A stretch of 55,877 bases of DNA from Methylophaga sp. (GCF_030651745.1 NZ_JAUSCC010000127.1:1-55877), one strand, 5' to 3'. Positions 1 through 11,095 are shown, counted from the first letter of the stretch. The notes: generated by a model not told the origin, from the letters alone. Numbers and translations: made by a program.

Positions 1-104
1 AGCGAGTTGGCACCACCTGTTCCCATCCCGAACACAGAAGTGAAACAGCTCAGCGCCGATGATAGTGTGGGAGTTCCCATGTGAAAGTAGGTCACTGCCA
101 GGCT
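1..104 (+). rRNA. rrf: 5S ribosomal RNA, 3' part (5' end outside window)
   Basis: The sequence matches the conserved 5S rRNA body: CCCATCCCGAACACAGAAGTG, AGCGCCGATGATAGTGTGGG and the closing strand CTGCCAGGC. About the first 15 bases, including the 5' strand of helix I, lie before the window. A rho-independent terminator follows within 20 bp, so this is the last gene of a plus-strand rRNA operon. The end is placed where the CTGCCAGGC strand of helix I finishes, within a base or two. Confidence 0.95.
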
Positions 105-118
105 TTAATATAATAGAA

Positions 119-148
119 AAGGCCACTCCGATAGGGGTGGCTTTTTTT
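119..148 (+). terminator. rho-independent terminator of the rRNA operon
   Basis: GCCACTCC pairs with GGGGTGGC (one G-U) around a short loop and is followed by seven T residues. It lies 15 bp after the 5S rRNA end, as expected for an rrn operon terminator. Confidence 0.9.
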
Positions 149-245
149 ATATTTAACACTGGTGGTGTTCTTGCCTGAGCATGGCAACACCCCATGTGAC
201 ATTTTTACCAGGAGCAAAAATGGACAGCGCTAGCTGCCCGCAGGG

Positions 246-267
246 TGAAGTGCATGGATGCACTTCA
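246..267. repeat. palindromic repeat with CATGGATG core, copy 1
   Basis: This is a perfect inverted repeat with 10-bp arms around a central GG; the core reads GTGCATGGATGCAC. It lies in the first insertion of the 5S remnant. A second copy at 535-556 has the same core, but one base pair of the arm is changed on both sides (A-T to G-C), so the symmetry is preserved. Confidence 0.8.
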
Positions 268-280
268 TCTAAGTAGGTCA

Positions 281-330
281 CCGATAACTGCATCCTGCGT
301 TATCGGCATACATCACATCCATGTGAATAA
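281..330 (+). repeat. 50-bp double-hairpin module inserted in the 5S remnant
   Basis: The module holds a hairpin with arms CCGATAAC and GTTATCGG (281-288, 299-306), whose loop can pair further as GCA/TGC. A second palindrome, TCACATCCATGTGA (313-326), and then ATAA follow. Its edges are exact because the flanking 5S blocks are contiguous in the intact gene. The related module at 448-504 shares the linker GCATACA, the CATCCATG core and the closing ATAA. Confidence 0.7.
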
Positions 331-350
331 CTGCCAGGCTTTAATACGAA

Positions 351-388
351 AAGATACCCGGTCCTCATAGAGGCCCGGGTATCTTTTT
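351..388 (+). terminator. rho-independent terminator after the 5S remnant
   Basis: AGATACCCGG pairs with CCGGGTATCT around a loop of about 13 bases and is followed by a T run. It sits just after the 5S-like CTGCCAGGC block, in the same place as the terminator of the intact 5S gene. Confidence 0.8.
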
Positions 389-430
389 GTCTTGAGGTTT
401 GGGATTGCTCTTTCTTGAGCAGGGGAACGA

Positions 431-566
431 CCCATGTGACAAAAACACCGGGACAGGTAATGCTCCCGGCATTGCTTCTGCATACACTCCATCCATGGAG
501 ATAAGTGTTTTTGGACGCGAAGGCGCCCGAAGAGTGAGGTGCATGGATGCACCTCATCAAAGTAGC
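431..566 (+). repeat. second 5S-linked palindromic element (cloverleaf-like)
   Basis: The element is bounded by the 5S-like words CCCATGTGA (431-439) and AAGTAG (561-566). Inside, AAAAACAC (441-448) can pair with GTGTTTTT (505-512) and would enclose two further hairpins: CCGGGA/TCCCGG (448-453, 464-469) and CTCCATCCATGGAG (487-500). A 10-bp-arm palindrome with core GTGCATGGATGCAC follows at 535-556. The layout is the same set of modules as at 191-346, joined in a different order. I see no open reading frame that looks genuine here. Confidence 0.65.
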
Positions 567-576
567 TCGAAACAGA

Positions 577-602
577 GAGCTAGCTCAGGGCTGGCCTTTT
601 TT
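577..602 (+). terminator. rho-independent terminator
   Basis: GCTAGC (579-584) pairs with GCTGGC (590-595, one G-U) and six T residues follow closely. This closes the rRNA-linked repeat region. The stretch from about 605 to 725 holds nothing recognisable. Confidence 0.7.
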
Positions 603-724
603 ATTATCTGGAGTGAGTGGGTGATCTGCTTGAACGCAGTGGTCTGTTTTTACTTCTCAAAAGCTATAAGCGATTACAAGTAGTCACAACTACATCTGTG
701 TCCTGTTAGCCAGATCGAGGTAAT

Positions 725-1285
725 TTAATAGTAATACCGATAACCAAATCTTGGATGGTACCAATACCTATTATAATAGCCGTAATAGGGGGAGAAACCG
801 TTATAGTAGAAAGGGTCATAAAATGGATCTCTTTGTACAGTACGATATGGCTGCCATTTGTACATATTTGAAACATTAAGCACTGGCATGGTTAATTCTT
901 TTTTATCCACCATGCGTACCGCTTCTCCGTCCAAAGTCCCGCTGAAAGTCAATAATGTCCCTTCCTTATAAACTACGGGATCAATGAACTCGGTTGTTTT
1001 AGCTAGAAATCGACCATCACTGGATTGATTGGTAATCGGTTTGCCGTAATGATTAAGTGGGTATTGAACGACTTGTATGATTGAAGCGTCATTATTGTTT
1101 TCAACGCTGACTACTTCACCGCCCCAACGAACTTGCCGATTAGAGAAACTATCAACTTGGCCTTTGATTTCGTTAAGCTGAAGATCATCGACTGGTGCCG
1201 TACTGATTTGTTTGGGAACATTACTGCAGCCAGACAAAAGAACGAGCAATAGATTTGCCATGACAAACCCGGATAGTAATTTCAT
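725..1285 (-). CDS. slp: Slp-family outer-membrane lipoprotein
   Basis: The product has 186 residues, with a hydrophobic leader ending in a lipobox (LLSGC), so it should be lipidated and sorted to the envelope. The body resembles the Slp (starvation lipoprotein) family: a segment around RQVRWGGEVVSVEN is followed by QVVQYPLNHYGKP and FSGTLDGE. The C-terminus is very rich in tyrosine and aromatic residues (about the last 40), an unusual tail likely to be periplasmic. The ATG at 1285 is chosen because GAGG lies six bases before it; an in-frame ATG at 1297 would add four residues and overlap that ribosome site. The gene stands alone, divergent from rho. Its molecular role is not known. Confidence 0.85.
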   Translation of the reverse strand: MKLLSGFVMANLLLVLLSGCSNVPKQISTAPVDDLQLNEIKGQVDSFSNRQVRWGGEVVSVENNNDASIIQVVQYPLNHYGKPITNQSSDGRFLAKTTEFIDPVVYKEGTLLTFSGTLDGEAVRMVDKKELTMPVLNVSNMYKWQPYRTVQRDPFYDPFYYNGFSPYYGYYNRYWYHPRFGYRYYY

Positions 1286-1535
1286 TAATGACCTCATTAA
1301 AAGTGATTTTTAGTCAATTAGAACACATCACCTATAGTATAAGTTTCATTGATTAATCATTTACAAATATTTACTTTTGCAGATTAGGGATGTTTTTCCC
1401 AAAAATGCTGGACGGGTTTAATTATTACTGATATTCTTGCTGGCAATTTTCCAGTTTAATCTCCCAAACTTCATACATACGCGTTCTCCACGCGCATTCA
1501 AGGCAATTCTGATAAAAACCCATTTTAGGTAATAC

Positions 1536-2795
1536 ATGAATCTGACAGAACTAAAAAGGCAGTCCGCTGCTGAATTAATGGAACTCGCTCTCTCCATGAA
1601 TCTCGAGGGCTTAGCCCGAAATCGAAAGCAAGAACTTATTTTTGCGTTGGTTAAAGCGCATGCCAAACAGGGTGATGATGTATATACCACCGGTGTTTTG
1701 GAATTATTACCAGATGGTTTTGGATTCTTACGATCCCCTGAAGACTCATACGTTGCCGGCCCTGATGATATCTATGTATCTCCAAGTCAGATTCGTCGTT
1801 TTCACTTACGAACTGGCGATACAATAAAGGGAAAAATTCGTCCTCCAAAAGATAGCGAACGTTATTTTGCCTTGGTAAAAGTTGATGAAATCAACTATGA
1901 AAAACCTGAGAATTCACGCAATAAAGTCCCATTTGAAAATTTGACGCCGCTATTCGCCAACGAACGTTTCAATCTCGAGCGTGGTAATGGCAGCACTGAA
2001 GATTTAACTGCTCGTATAATCGATTTGGCCTCACCAATTGGTAAAGGCCAGCGCGGATTGGTTGTTGCACCACCAAAGTCCGGTAAAACTATGATTTTAC
2101 AATCAATCGCTCAGTCGATTGCCAGTAATTATCCTGAAAGTACATTAATCGTATTACTAATCGATGAACGCCCTGAAGAAGTAACCGAAATGCAACGGTC
2201 TGTTAAAGGCGAAGTGGTTTCCAGTACTTTTGATGAACCTGCAACGCGTCATGTGCAAGTAGCAGAAATGGTTATCGAAAAAGCTAAACGTTTGGTAGAA
2301 CATAAACATGATGTGGTTATTCTGCTGGATTCAATCACACGTTTGGCGCGGGCTTACAATACGGTATCACCTTCTTCAGGTAAGGTTTTAACCGGTGGTG
2401 TAGATGCAAATGCGTTGCAACGTCCAAAACGTTTCTTCGGTGCAGCCAGAAACATTGAAGAAGGTGGCAGTCTGACGATTATTGCGACCGCATTGATTGA
2501 AACTGGCTCGCGGATGGATGAAGTTATTTTCGAAGAATTTAAAGGCACGGGTAATATGGAAGTATTGCTCGAACGTAAATTAGCCGACCGTCGTATTTAC
2601 CCTGCTATTAATGTCACCCGTTCAGGTACTCGTCGTGAAGAGTTACTGACCAATGAAGAAGACTTGCAGAAACTGTGGATCCTTCGGAAAATCCTTGCAC
2701 CAATGGAACCAATCGAAGCGATGGAATTCCTTATGGATCGCCTGAAATCAACTAAAACCAATGTTGAGTTTTTTGACTCAATGAAACAAGGTTAA
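1536..2795 (+). CDS. rho: transcription termination factor Rho
   Basis: The 419-residue hexameric RNA-dependent ATPase ends transcription at unstructured C-rich sites, and its length equals that of E. coli Rho. The N-terminal RNA-binding domain carries the RNP1 word GFGFLR at 61-66. The P-loop APPKSGKT lies at 178-185, followed by the Walker B region [15 protein letters not shown] and the secondary RNA-binding loop around [24 protein letters not shown] precedes the ATG by six bases. A 250-bp leader separates it from slp; Rho genes are often autoregulated there, but no attenuator structure is obvious. It is followed by miaA after 8 bp. Confidence 0.98.
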   Translation: MNLTELKRQSAAELMELALSMNLEGLARNRKQELIFALVKAHAKQGDDVYTTGVLELLPDGFGFLRSPEDSYVAGPDDIYVSPSQIRRFHLRTGDTIKGKIRPPKDSERYFALVKVDEINYEKPENSRNKVPFENLTPLFANERFNLERGNGSTEDLTARIIDLASPIGKGQRGLVVAPPKSGKTMILQSIAQSIASNYPESTLIVLLIDERPEEVTEMQRSVKGEVVSSTFDEPATRHVQVAEMVIEKAKRLVEHKHDVVILLDSITRLARAYNTVSPSSGKVLTGGVDANALQRPKRFFGAARNIEEGGSLTIIATALIETGSRMDEVIFEEFKGTGNMEVLLERKLADRRIYPAINVTRSGTRREELLTNEEDLQKLWILRKILAPMEPIEAMEFLMDRLKSTKTNVEFFDSMKQG

Positions 2796-2803
2796 ATATA
2801 AAT

Positions 2804-3763
2804 TTGTTGAAAGGCTTGGCCGCAGTACCTCCGGCAATTTTTTTGATGGGCCCAACGGCCGCTGGTAAAACTGATTTGGCAATATTTCTGGCTCAGAACC
2901 TGCCAGTAGAAATTATTAGTGTCGACTCAGCGCTTATATACAAGCAAATGAATATCGGTACGGCCAAGCCTGACGCAAAGACGCTGCAGCAATTTCCGCA
3001 TCATTTAGTTGATATTATTGATCCCCAACAGAGCTATTCGGCAGGTCGGTTTCGTCAAGACGCATTAGCTTTAATGGCTGATATTACCAAGCGTGGCAAG
3101 ATTCCCTTACTTGTGGGCGGCACCATGCTGTATTTCAAAACATTACAGTATGGTATTGCTGAATTACCAGAAGCCGACCCTAATGTCAGAGCACGGCTTG
3201 AGCAAGAACTTAAGCAATTCGGTTTACCATACTTGCATCAACGGTTAAGTGAAGTTGACCCTGTCTCTGCTATGCGGATCCATGTCAATGATCCACAGCG
3301 ATTGTTACGAGCGTTGGAGGTATATGAGGTTTCAGGGAAATCGCTTACGGAGTTAACGCAACATTCAGACTTTGTGCTGCCATACAGAGTTATTAAAATT
3401 ATTCTGTCGCCATTTGATAGGAAAATCCTGCATCAACGCATAGCAAAACGCTATCAGATGATGATGCATGCAGGATTTATTGAAGAAGTGAAAGAACTTC
3501 GAGCACGCGGGGATTTGCATGCTGCACTTCCATCAATTCGCGCAGTTGGTTATAGACAAGCTTGGTCTTTTCTCAATGGTGACTATGATGAAACAACTTT
3601 TATTGAAAAAGCCATCATCGCCACCAGACAAATGGCGAAACGCCAATTAACTTGGTTGCGTGCCCAAAATGATGGTGTCTGGTTTGATAGTGGTAAAGAT
3701 TTGCCGGGCAAACAAGTATTGGAATTTGTTCGCTCGACATTAGCAGAATCCGATAATGCTTGA
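2804..3763 (+). CDS. miaA: tRNA dimethylallyltransferase MiaA
   Basis: MiaA transfers a dimethylallyl group to A37 of tRNAs that read codons starting with U. The P-loop GPTAAGKT is at 16-23, followed by the substrate motif [19 protein letters not shown] and the [18 protein letters not shown] blocks; 319 residues is normal for the family. No ATG lies in the right place: translation most likely starts at TTG 2804 or TTG 2807, and no strong ribosome site is visible. An ATG start at 2846 would begin immediately at the P-loop and is unlikely. The gene sits 8 bp after rho and upstream of hfq, the usual gammaproteobacterial order. Confidence 0.95.
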   Translation: MLKGLAAVPPAIFLMGPTAAGKTDLAIFLAQNLPVEIISVDSALIYKQMNIGTAKPDAKTLQQFPHHLVDIIDPQQSYSAGRFRQDALALMADITKRGKIPLLVGGTMLYFKTLQYGIAELPEADPNVRARLEQELKQFGLPYLHQRLSEVDPVSAMRIHVNDPQRLLRALEVYEVSGKSLTELTQHSDFVLPYRVIKIILSPFDRKILHQRIAKRYQMMMHAGFIEEVKELRARGDLHAALPSIRAVGYRQAWSFLNGDYDETTFIEKAIIATRQMAKRQLTWLRAQNDGVWFDSGKDLPGKQVLEFVRSTLAESDNA

Positions 3764-3787
3764 CGATTCCGCGCAGCCTTTTAGAAT
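3760..3787 (+). promoter_or_regulatory. sigma70-type promoter for hfq
   Basis: TTGACG (3760-3765) and TAGAAT (3782-3787) are separated by 16 bp. The -35 box overlaps the miaA stop codon, so hfq can be transcribed separately from miaA. Internal hfq promoters in this position are known in E. coli. Confidence 0.6.
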
Positions 3788-3837
3788 GCCTGTTACACCT
3801 TAGCGTTTTAACAATAATAACAATGATGGAGTCGACA

Positions 3838-4062
3838 ATGGCTAAAGCCCAATCCTTGCAGGATCCTTTTTTGAACGCATTACGTCGCGAAAATGTTCCA
3901 GTTTCAATTTATCTGGTAAACGGTATTAAATTACAGGGTCAAATTGACTCTTTTGATCAATTTGTAATTTTGTTGAAAAACTCCGTTAATCAGATGGTTT
4001 ACAAACATGCAATTTCAACCATTGTTCCTGCAAGAAATGTTCAGATAACTCAAGATGAATAA
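3838..4062 (+). CDS. hfq: RNA chaperone Hfq, short form
   Basis: Hfq is an Sm-like hexamer that helps small RNAs pair with mRNAs. The 74-residue product keeps the core residues Q8, Y25, I30, K31 and F42 and the YKH motif at 55-57, which together form the two RNA-binding faces. It ends right after the Sm fold and lacks the long acidic-tipped tail of the 102-residue E. coli protein. The ATG at 3838 has GGAG ahead of it; an open frame continues upstream to 3760, but only through the miaA stop and promoter region. hflX follows after 13 bp. Confidence 0.97.
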   Translation: MAKAQSLQDPFLNALRRENVPVSIYLVNGIKLQGQIDSFDQFVILLKNSVNQMVYKHAISTIVPARNVQITQDE

Positions 4063-4075
4063 GGGAGTTTATTGA

Positions 4076-5221
4076 TTGTTTGACAGGCCCGATAGCAATG
4101 CTGCTTTTGAAGAAAATGCCGAACAAGAATCGGTAGTTTTAGTACATCTCGATTTTAATGACCGCGGTTTTGATGAAACCCAGCAAGAATTTCTTGAACT
4201 GGTTAATTCAACAGGGGCCAACATCTCAGCCGTGGTACATGGTAAACGTCAACGGCCGGATTCCAAATATTTTGCTGGTACCGGTAAAGTGGAAGAGATA
4301 GCTGAATTAGTTGCTGCAAATGATGCGGCTGTGGTTATTTTTAACCATGAACTTTCTCCCAGTCAGGAACGTAATCTCGAACAACGTCTTAAATGCCGTG
4401 TTTTAGGCCGAACTGGTCTGATACTGGATATTTTTGCCCGCAGAGCGCGATCGCATGAAGGTAAGTTGCAGGTCGAGTTAGCACAGTTACAACACCTTTC
4501 TACCAGATTAGTGCGTGGTTGGACTCACTTGGAAAGACAAAAAGGTGGTATTGGTTTACGTGGTCCTGGTGAAACACAGCTGGAAACCGATAGACGACTG
4601 TTAGGTCAACGTATTAAATCACTTAAAAAGCGACTTGAAAAAGTCCGTTCTCAACGTGACCAGGGGCGACGTTCCAGACAACGTGCCGGTGTCCCGGTTG
4701 TCTCTTTAGTGGGATATACCAACGTGGGGAAATCTACGTTGTTTAACCGAATGACAGCATCCGATGTCTATGCTGATGATCGTTTATTTGCCACCTTGGA
4801 TCCCACGTTACGTCGATTCCGGATAGCCGATACAGAGCCTTTGATTTTAGCTGATACGGTGGGATTTATCCGTCAATTACCGCATGATTTGGTTGAGTCA
4901 TTCAGTTCAACTCTGGAAGAAACCCGCGATGCATCGTTACTGTTGCATGTGGTTGATGCTGCAGCGCTAGATAGAGACGAATTGATGAAGCATGTTGATG
5001 ATGTGTTACAGCAAATTGGCGCTGATGAACTGCCGCAATTGATTATTTATAATAAAATTGACCGCTTAGAAAACGTTCAGCCAAAACTTGAAAGAGATCA
5101 GCAAGGAAAAATTCGGCGCATTTGGCTTTCTGCCCAAACGGGTGAAGGCTTAGATCTGCTTAGATTGGCATTACAAGAATATTTTCCGGAGCAACTCTCA
5201 GCGATTGAATCAGTCAATTAA
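4076..5221 (+). CDS. hflX: ribosome-associated GTPase HflX
   Basis: HflX is a GTPase that binds 50S and 70S ribosomes and rescues or splits stalled ribosomes under stress. The N-terminal HflX domain contains GRTGLILDIFARRARSHEGK and the glycine-rich GGIGLRGPGETQLETDRR; the G domain begins with the P-loop GYTNVGKS at 213-220, then DTVGFIRQLPHDLV and NKID. The start is TTG at 4076, eight bases after AAGGGAG; the resulting N-terminus MFDRPD lines up with E. coli MFDRYD. At 381 residues it is somewhat shorter than the 426-residue E. coli protein at the C-terminus. Confidence 0.96.
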   Translation: MFDRPDSNAAFEENAEQESVVLVHLDFNDRGFDETQQEFLELVNSTGANISAVVHGKRQRPDSKYFAGTGKVEEIAELVAANDAAVVIFNHELSPSQERNLEQRLKCRVLGRTGLILDIFARRARSHEGKLQVELAQLQHLSTRLVRGWTHLERQKGGIGLRGPGETQLETDRRLLGQRIKSLKKRLEKVRSQRDQGRRSRQRAGVPVVSLVGYTNVGKSTLFNRMTASDVYADDRLFATLDPTLRRFRIADTEPLILADTVGFIRQLPHDLVESFSSTLEETRDASLLLHVVDAAALDRDELMKHVDDVLQQIGADELPQLIIYNKIDRLENVQPKLERDQQGKIRRIWLSAQTGEGLDLLRLALQEYFPEQLSAIESVN

Positions 5222-5314
5222 GAGGACTTTTGGTTGCTATCGGCACCCATGTCCGTAAAATAGATTCATTCGGTTCCCATATTGAAAATCATAAATTAAT
5301 TTTTGGAGCGGTAC

Positions 5315-6517
5315 ATGGCTTGGAACGAACCCGGTAGTGGTGATAAAGACCCTTGGGGTAAGCGTGGTGGTGGTAATGATGGCCCCCCCGATCTTGATGA
5401 AGTTGTAAAAAATCTGCAGCGTAAATTTGCCGGAATGTTTGGAGGCAATAGTGGCGGTGGTAATAATACCTCACCTCCAGAAGGTGGCAATAAGGCAGGC
5501 TCAGTTGGAGCAGGATTAATTGCCGCCATTATTTTGTTGGTATGGCTGCTTTCCGGTATATACATTGTTGAACCTGCGGAAAGAGGCGTTGTGTTGCGTT
5601 TTGGCCAATATAGCCATACATCCATGCCAGGGCCGCATTGGCATTTCCCTTACCCTATAGATCGGGTTGAAGTGGTTGATGTCGCAAAAATCCGTTCTGT
5701 CGAAATCGGTTATCGCTCAAGCGGCGGACGTCCAGAAAGCAATGTGTTGTCTGAGTCGCTGATGTTGACCAATGACGAAAACATTGTGGATTTGAAAATT
5801 GCTGGTCAATACCGAATCAACGATGCCGCAGAATATCTTTTCAACGTTCGTACGCCTGACACCATTTTGCGTCAGATGATGGAAAGTGCTGTTCGTGAAG
5901 TGGTTGGTCAATCAACTATGGACTTTGTTTTAACTGAAGGACGTAGTGAAGTGGCAACCCGTACTGAGCAACGTTTGCAAGCAATGTTGGATGCCCATGC
6001 AACAGGCTTAACAGTAACCAGCGTCAGTATGCAGGATGTTCAGCCACCTGAGCAGGTTCAAGATGCCTTTGCTGATGTGGTTAAAGCTCGTGAAGATGAA
6101 GTTCGTGCCAAGAATGAGGCAGAAGCCTATTCCAACGATATAATTCCACGTGCACGTGGTCAGGCTTTCCGTGTTATTCAGGAAGCTGAGGCTTATAAAA
6201 GTCAGGTTGTCGCCAAGGCAAACGGTGAAGCAAGTCGTTTCGTGCAGGTTATGACCGAATACGAAAAAGCGCCTTTAATTACTCAGGAACGTCTATATAT
6301 TGATGCGATGGAAGCTGTTTACAGTCGCAGTCAAAAAGTCATGGTTGACGTGGATAGTGGCGGTAATAATGTTCTCTACTTACCACTGGATAAAATGCGT
6401 GGCAGTAGCGCACCCCGCGTAGATTTAAATAATTTAAATTATCCGACTACCAATAACCCCCAAACGTCATCGAGCTCATCAGCTCAAGATGGCTCACGTA
6501 GCAGGGGAGGACGTTAA
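5315..6517 (+). CDS. hflK: FtsH modulator HflK (SPFH/band 7 protein)
   Basis: HflK and HflC form a large periplasm-facing cage around the membrane protease FtsH and limit its activity. The 400-residue product has a glycine- and proline-rich cytoplasmic N-terminus, one membrane segment at about 64-85, then a band-7 domain starting at EPAERGVVLRFG and a long alanine/glutamate-rich helix. The ATG at 5315 is chosen because GGAG lies six bases ahead; an in-frame TTG at 5303 is less likely. The C-terminus is rich in serine and asparagine. hflC begins 2 bp after the stop. Confidence 0.96.
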   Translation: MAWNEPGSGDKDPWGKRGGGNDGPPDLDEVVKNLQRKFAGMFGGNSGGGNNTSPPEGGNKAGSVGAGLIAAIILLVWLLSGIYIVEPAERGVVLRFGQYSHTSMPGPHWHFPYPIDRVEVVDVAKIRSVEIGYRSSGGRPESNVLSESLMLTNDENIVDLKIAGQYRINDAAEYLFNVRTPDTILRQMMESAVREVVGQSTMDFVLTEGRSEVATRTEQRLQAMLDAHATGLTVTSVSMQDVQPPEQVQDAFADVVKAREDEVRAKNEAEAYSNDIIPRARGQAFRVIQEAEAYKSQVVAKANGEASRFVQVMTEYEKAPLITQERLYIDAMEAVYSRSQKVMVDVDSGGNNVLYLPLDKMRGSSAPRVDLNNLNYPTTNNPQTSSSSSAQDGSRSRGGR

Positions 6518-6519
6518 TC

Positions 6520-7389
6520 ATGAGTTCTAGATTTACAGCAATGATCTTTATTATTGTATTGGCACTGATCACGCTAAGTTCTGCCATCTTTTTTGTTGAT
6601 GAACGTGAACGCGTGATTTTGCTGCGTTTAGGTCAAATTGAAAAAGCTGACTTTGAACCCGGTATTCATTTTAAAATTCCCTTTGTAAATGAAGTGCGCC
6701 GTTTTGATGGACGGATTCTGAGTCTGGATGCCACACCTGCTCGTTATCTGACAGGTGAAAAGAAGAACGTTATCGTCGATTCCTTTATCTTATGGCGTGT
6801 TTCTAATGTCGCAGACTACTTCACCTCAATGGGTGGAGATGAAGAAAGCGCTAAGCTGCGTTTATCGCAAATCATCAAAGACGGACTGCGTGCAGAATTT
6901 GGTCGTCGCACCATTCAGGAAGTGGTTTCCGGTGAACGTTCTGTCATGGTCAGTGGCTTGATGGACGAGGCAAATCGCATTGCCAATGAATTTGGTATTG
7001 AAGTCGTCAACGTTCGTATTAAACGTATCGATTTACCTACCGAAGTCAGTTCATCCGTTTACACCCGTATGGAAGCTGAACGTGAACGGGTTGCTAAAGA
7101 TCTACGCTCGCGTGGTGCGGAAGAAGCTGAAAAAATCCGTTCAGATGCTGACAGACAAAGAACCGTTATTTTGGCAGAAGCCAATCGTCAGTCTGAAATG
7201 TTGCGTGGTGAAGGTGATGCTACAGCTACCCAAATTTATGCAGATGCCTATGGTCAGAATACATCGTTTTATTCTTTCTATCGTCGTTTAGGCGCCTATC
7301 AGCATATTTTCCAAGGGGATGATTTGCTGGTCATTGAACCAAAAGGTGATTTTTTCAGCAGTTTCAGTGACTTGAATATACTGGACTAG
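6520..7389 (+). CDS. hflC: FtsH modulator HflC
   Basis: This is the partner of HflK in the HflKC-FtsH complex. The 289-residue protein has a single N-terminal membrane segment (about residues 7-25), a band-7 domain beginning VDERERVILLRLGQIEKADFEPGIHFKIPFV, and a coiled helix with AEEAEKIRSDADRQRTVILAEA. The C-terminus PKGDFF is typical of HflC. The stop codon shares its last base with the GTG start of the following small gene. Confidence 0.97.
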   Translation: MSSRFTAMIFIIVLALITLSSAIFFVDERERVILLRLGQIEKADFEPGIHFKIPFVNEVRRFDGRILSLDATPARYLTGEKKNVIVDSFILWRVSNVADYFTSMGGDEESAKLRLSQIIKDGLRAEFGRRTIQEVVSGERSVMVSGLMDEANRIANEFGIEVVNVRIKRIDLPTEVSSSVYTRMEAERERVAKDLRSRGAEEAEKIRSDADRQRTVILAEANRQSEMLRGEGDATATQIYADAYGQNTSFYSFYRRLGAYQHIFQGDDLLVIEPKGDFFSSFSDLNILD

Positions 7390-7586
7390 TGAGTGAGTCG
7401 CTAATCCACAGCTTATGGCTCGCCACCGCATTAATGCTGATTATTGAAGGGGTTTTACCTTTTATTAATCCCGCAGCATTAAGGCGGGCCTTACTGCAAA
7501 TTGTCACCATGACTGATCAGCAATTGCGCATAACAGGATTGCTCAGCATGGTGTCAGGTTTGCTGATTTTATATTGGGTTAATTAA
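7389..7586 (+). CDS. DUF2065 small membrane protein
   Basis: A 65-residue protein with two hydrophobic segments, matching the DUF2065 family (YjeT-like) that regularly sits between hflC and hisZ or purA. The start is GTG at 7389, overlapping the hflC stop by one base, which implies translational coupling. Conserved features visible are the family-like ALMLIIEGVLPFINP and the C-terminal RITGLLSMVSGLLILYWV. The function is unknown; its position suggests a link to HflKC, but that is inference only. Confidence 0.85.
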   Translation: MSESLIHSLWLATALMLIIEGVLPFINPAALRRALLQIVTMTDQQLRITGLLSMVSGLLILYWVN

Positions 7587-7591
7587 TTTAC

Positions 7592-10070
<2,479 letters not shown>

Positions 10071-10089
10071 TTAAAAAAACAGTCAGATT

Positions 10090-10117
10090 AAAACGCCCTC
10101 GTAACAAGGGCGTTTTT
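10090..10117 (+). terminator. bidirectional rho-independent terminator
   Basis: AAAACGCCCT pairs perfectly with AGGGCGTTTT around a 7-base loop. A-rich and T-rich flanks let it end both purA from the left and the dehydrogenase gene from the right. Confidence 0.9.
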
Positions 10118-10126
10118 GTTTACGGG

Positions 10127-10990
10127 TTATTTTCTGTCCGGCGAAATTGCGGCATAGAGTGCTGAATAGTCGGTATTTTCCATACCCATAGCCATGGCTT
10201 TATCCAGTAATCGACTAATGCCTTGCAAAGCAGTGGTATCCAGTCGCAGCTTTTCACCGACTTCGAGAAACAAACGAGTATCTTTTGCCAGATGTTTGGT
10301 GGGGAAATTCGGATCACTGAAGTTGCGATTGAGCATACGTTCCAGTTTTTTATCAAAAGTCGCAGCATAAAGCGCACTCTCACGCACAATCTGCATAAAC
10401 TGCTCAACATCAATCTGATGTTCTTCAATCATGGCCAGACTGAGCGAAAATGTCGCAGTGAGTCCGGCAATTAACTGGTTCATTGCTAACTTAACGGCAG
10501 CGCCTTGTCCGGTTTCACCGATATAACGTGGTGTTTCACCTATTAACTTCAATAGCGGCAAGGCTGAACGGTAACTATCTTCTGGTCCCGCAGCCATTAG
10601 AATCAGTTTGCCACTACGCGCTTCCGGTAAGCTGCCTAATACCGGACATTCTAGATAGTTTGCGCCGACACTGTTCAACTGAGTTTCAATATGCTGAGAT
10701 TGTTCTGGCGCAATGGTACCCATCTGGATAAACAGTCTGTCAGCAAAAGCGGCAGGATCCACATTGTCCAATACGCTGGCAATGGCATCGGCATCGCTGA
10801 GCAGCAACATAACCAGCTCACTTTGCTGAACAGCTTCGCTGGCCGTCGTACAGATTCGTGCACCTTGTGCGCTTAAATCTGTGATCTTTTCAATACTTCG
10901 GTTGTAGATGCTCAACTCACATTTCTGCTTGAGGAGGTGTTCTGCCAAAGCATTGCCCATCAGGCCACCACCAAGAATGGCTATTTTCAT
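10127..10990 (-). CDS. NAD(P)-dependent beta-hydroxyacid dehydrogenase
   Basis: A 287-residue oxidoreductase of the 3-hydroxyisobutyrate/6-phosphogluconate-like family. The Rossmann motif is ILGGGLMGNALAEHLL (5-20), the substrate region is PVLGSLPEARSGKLILMAAG, and the catalytic lysine is K167 in GAAVKLAMNQ, with N171 four residues on. Likely substrates are small acids such as 3-hydroxyisobutyrate, glyoxylate or succinate semialdehyde; the sequence does not decide. The ATG at 10990 is preceded by GGAG; an open frame extends upstream to 11071 but has no ribosome site and would run into the glyA leader. It is divergent from glyA. Confidence 0.88.
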   Translation of the reverse strand: MKIAILGGGLMGNALAEHLLKQKCELSIYNRSIEKITDLSAQGARICTTASEAVQQSELVMLLLSDADAIASVLDNVDPAAFADRLFIQMGTIAPEQSQHIETQLNSVGANYLECPVLGSLPEARSGKLILMAAGPEDSYRSALPLLKLIGETPRYIGETGQGAAVKLAMNQLIAGLTATFSLSLAMIEEHQIDVEQFMQIVRESALYAATFDKKLERMLNRNFSDPNFPTKHLAKDTRLFLEVGEKLRLDTTALQGISRLLDKAMAMGMENTDYSALYAAISPDRK

Positions 10991-11095
10991 ATCGGACTCC
11001 GATTTTGTTTCACTAAAAAATCTATTCTTACATAGATGCTGCGTGCGTTGTGGGATACAATATGCGGGCATTTACAGCCGCTACAGGGGAAAACT

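Larger units (their letters stand above)
191..346 (+). pseudogene. decayed 5S rRNA 3'-end copy split by two insertions
   Basis: Three short blocks of the adjacent real 5S gene recur here in order: CCCATGTGA (191-199, compare 76-84), AAGTAGGTCA (271-280, compare 85-94) and CTGCCAGGCTTTAATA (331-346, compare 95-110). In the real gene they are contiguous. Here they are separated by about 71 bp and exactly 50 bp of palindrome-rich sequence, and the rest of the 5S body is unrecognisable. The copy is therefore a remnant and not a working 5S gene. It ends in its own hairpin terminator, as the intact copy does. Confidence 0.7.

Noticed and set aside
300..683. Open frames of 79-94 codons on both strands in the 5S-linked region
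   Set aside because: They run through palindromes, 5S-like blocks and terminators, have no ribosome sites, and the translations have no protein-like pattern.
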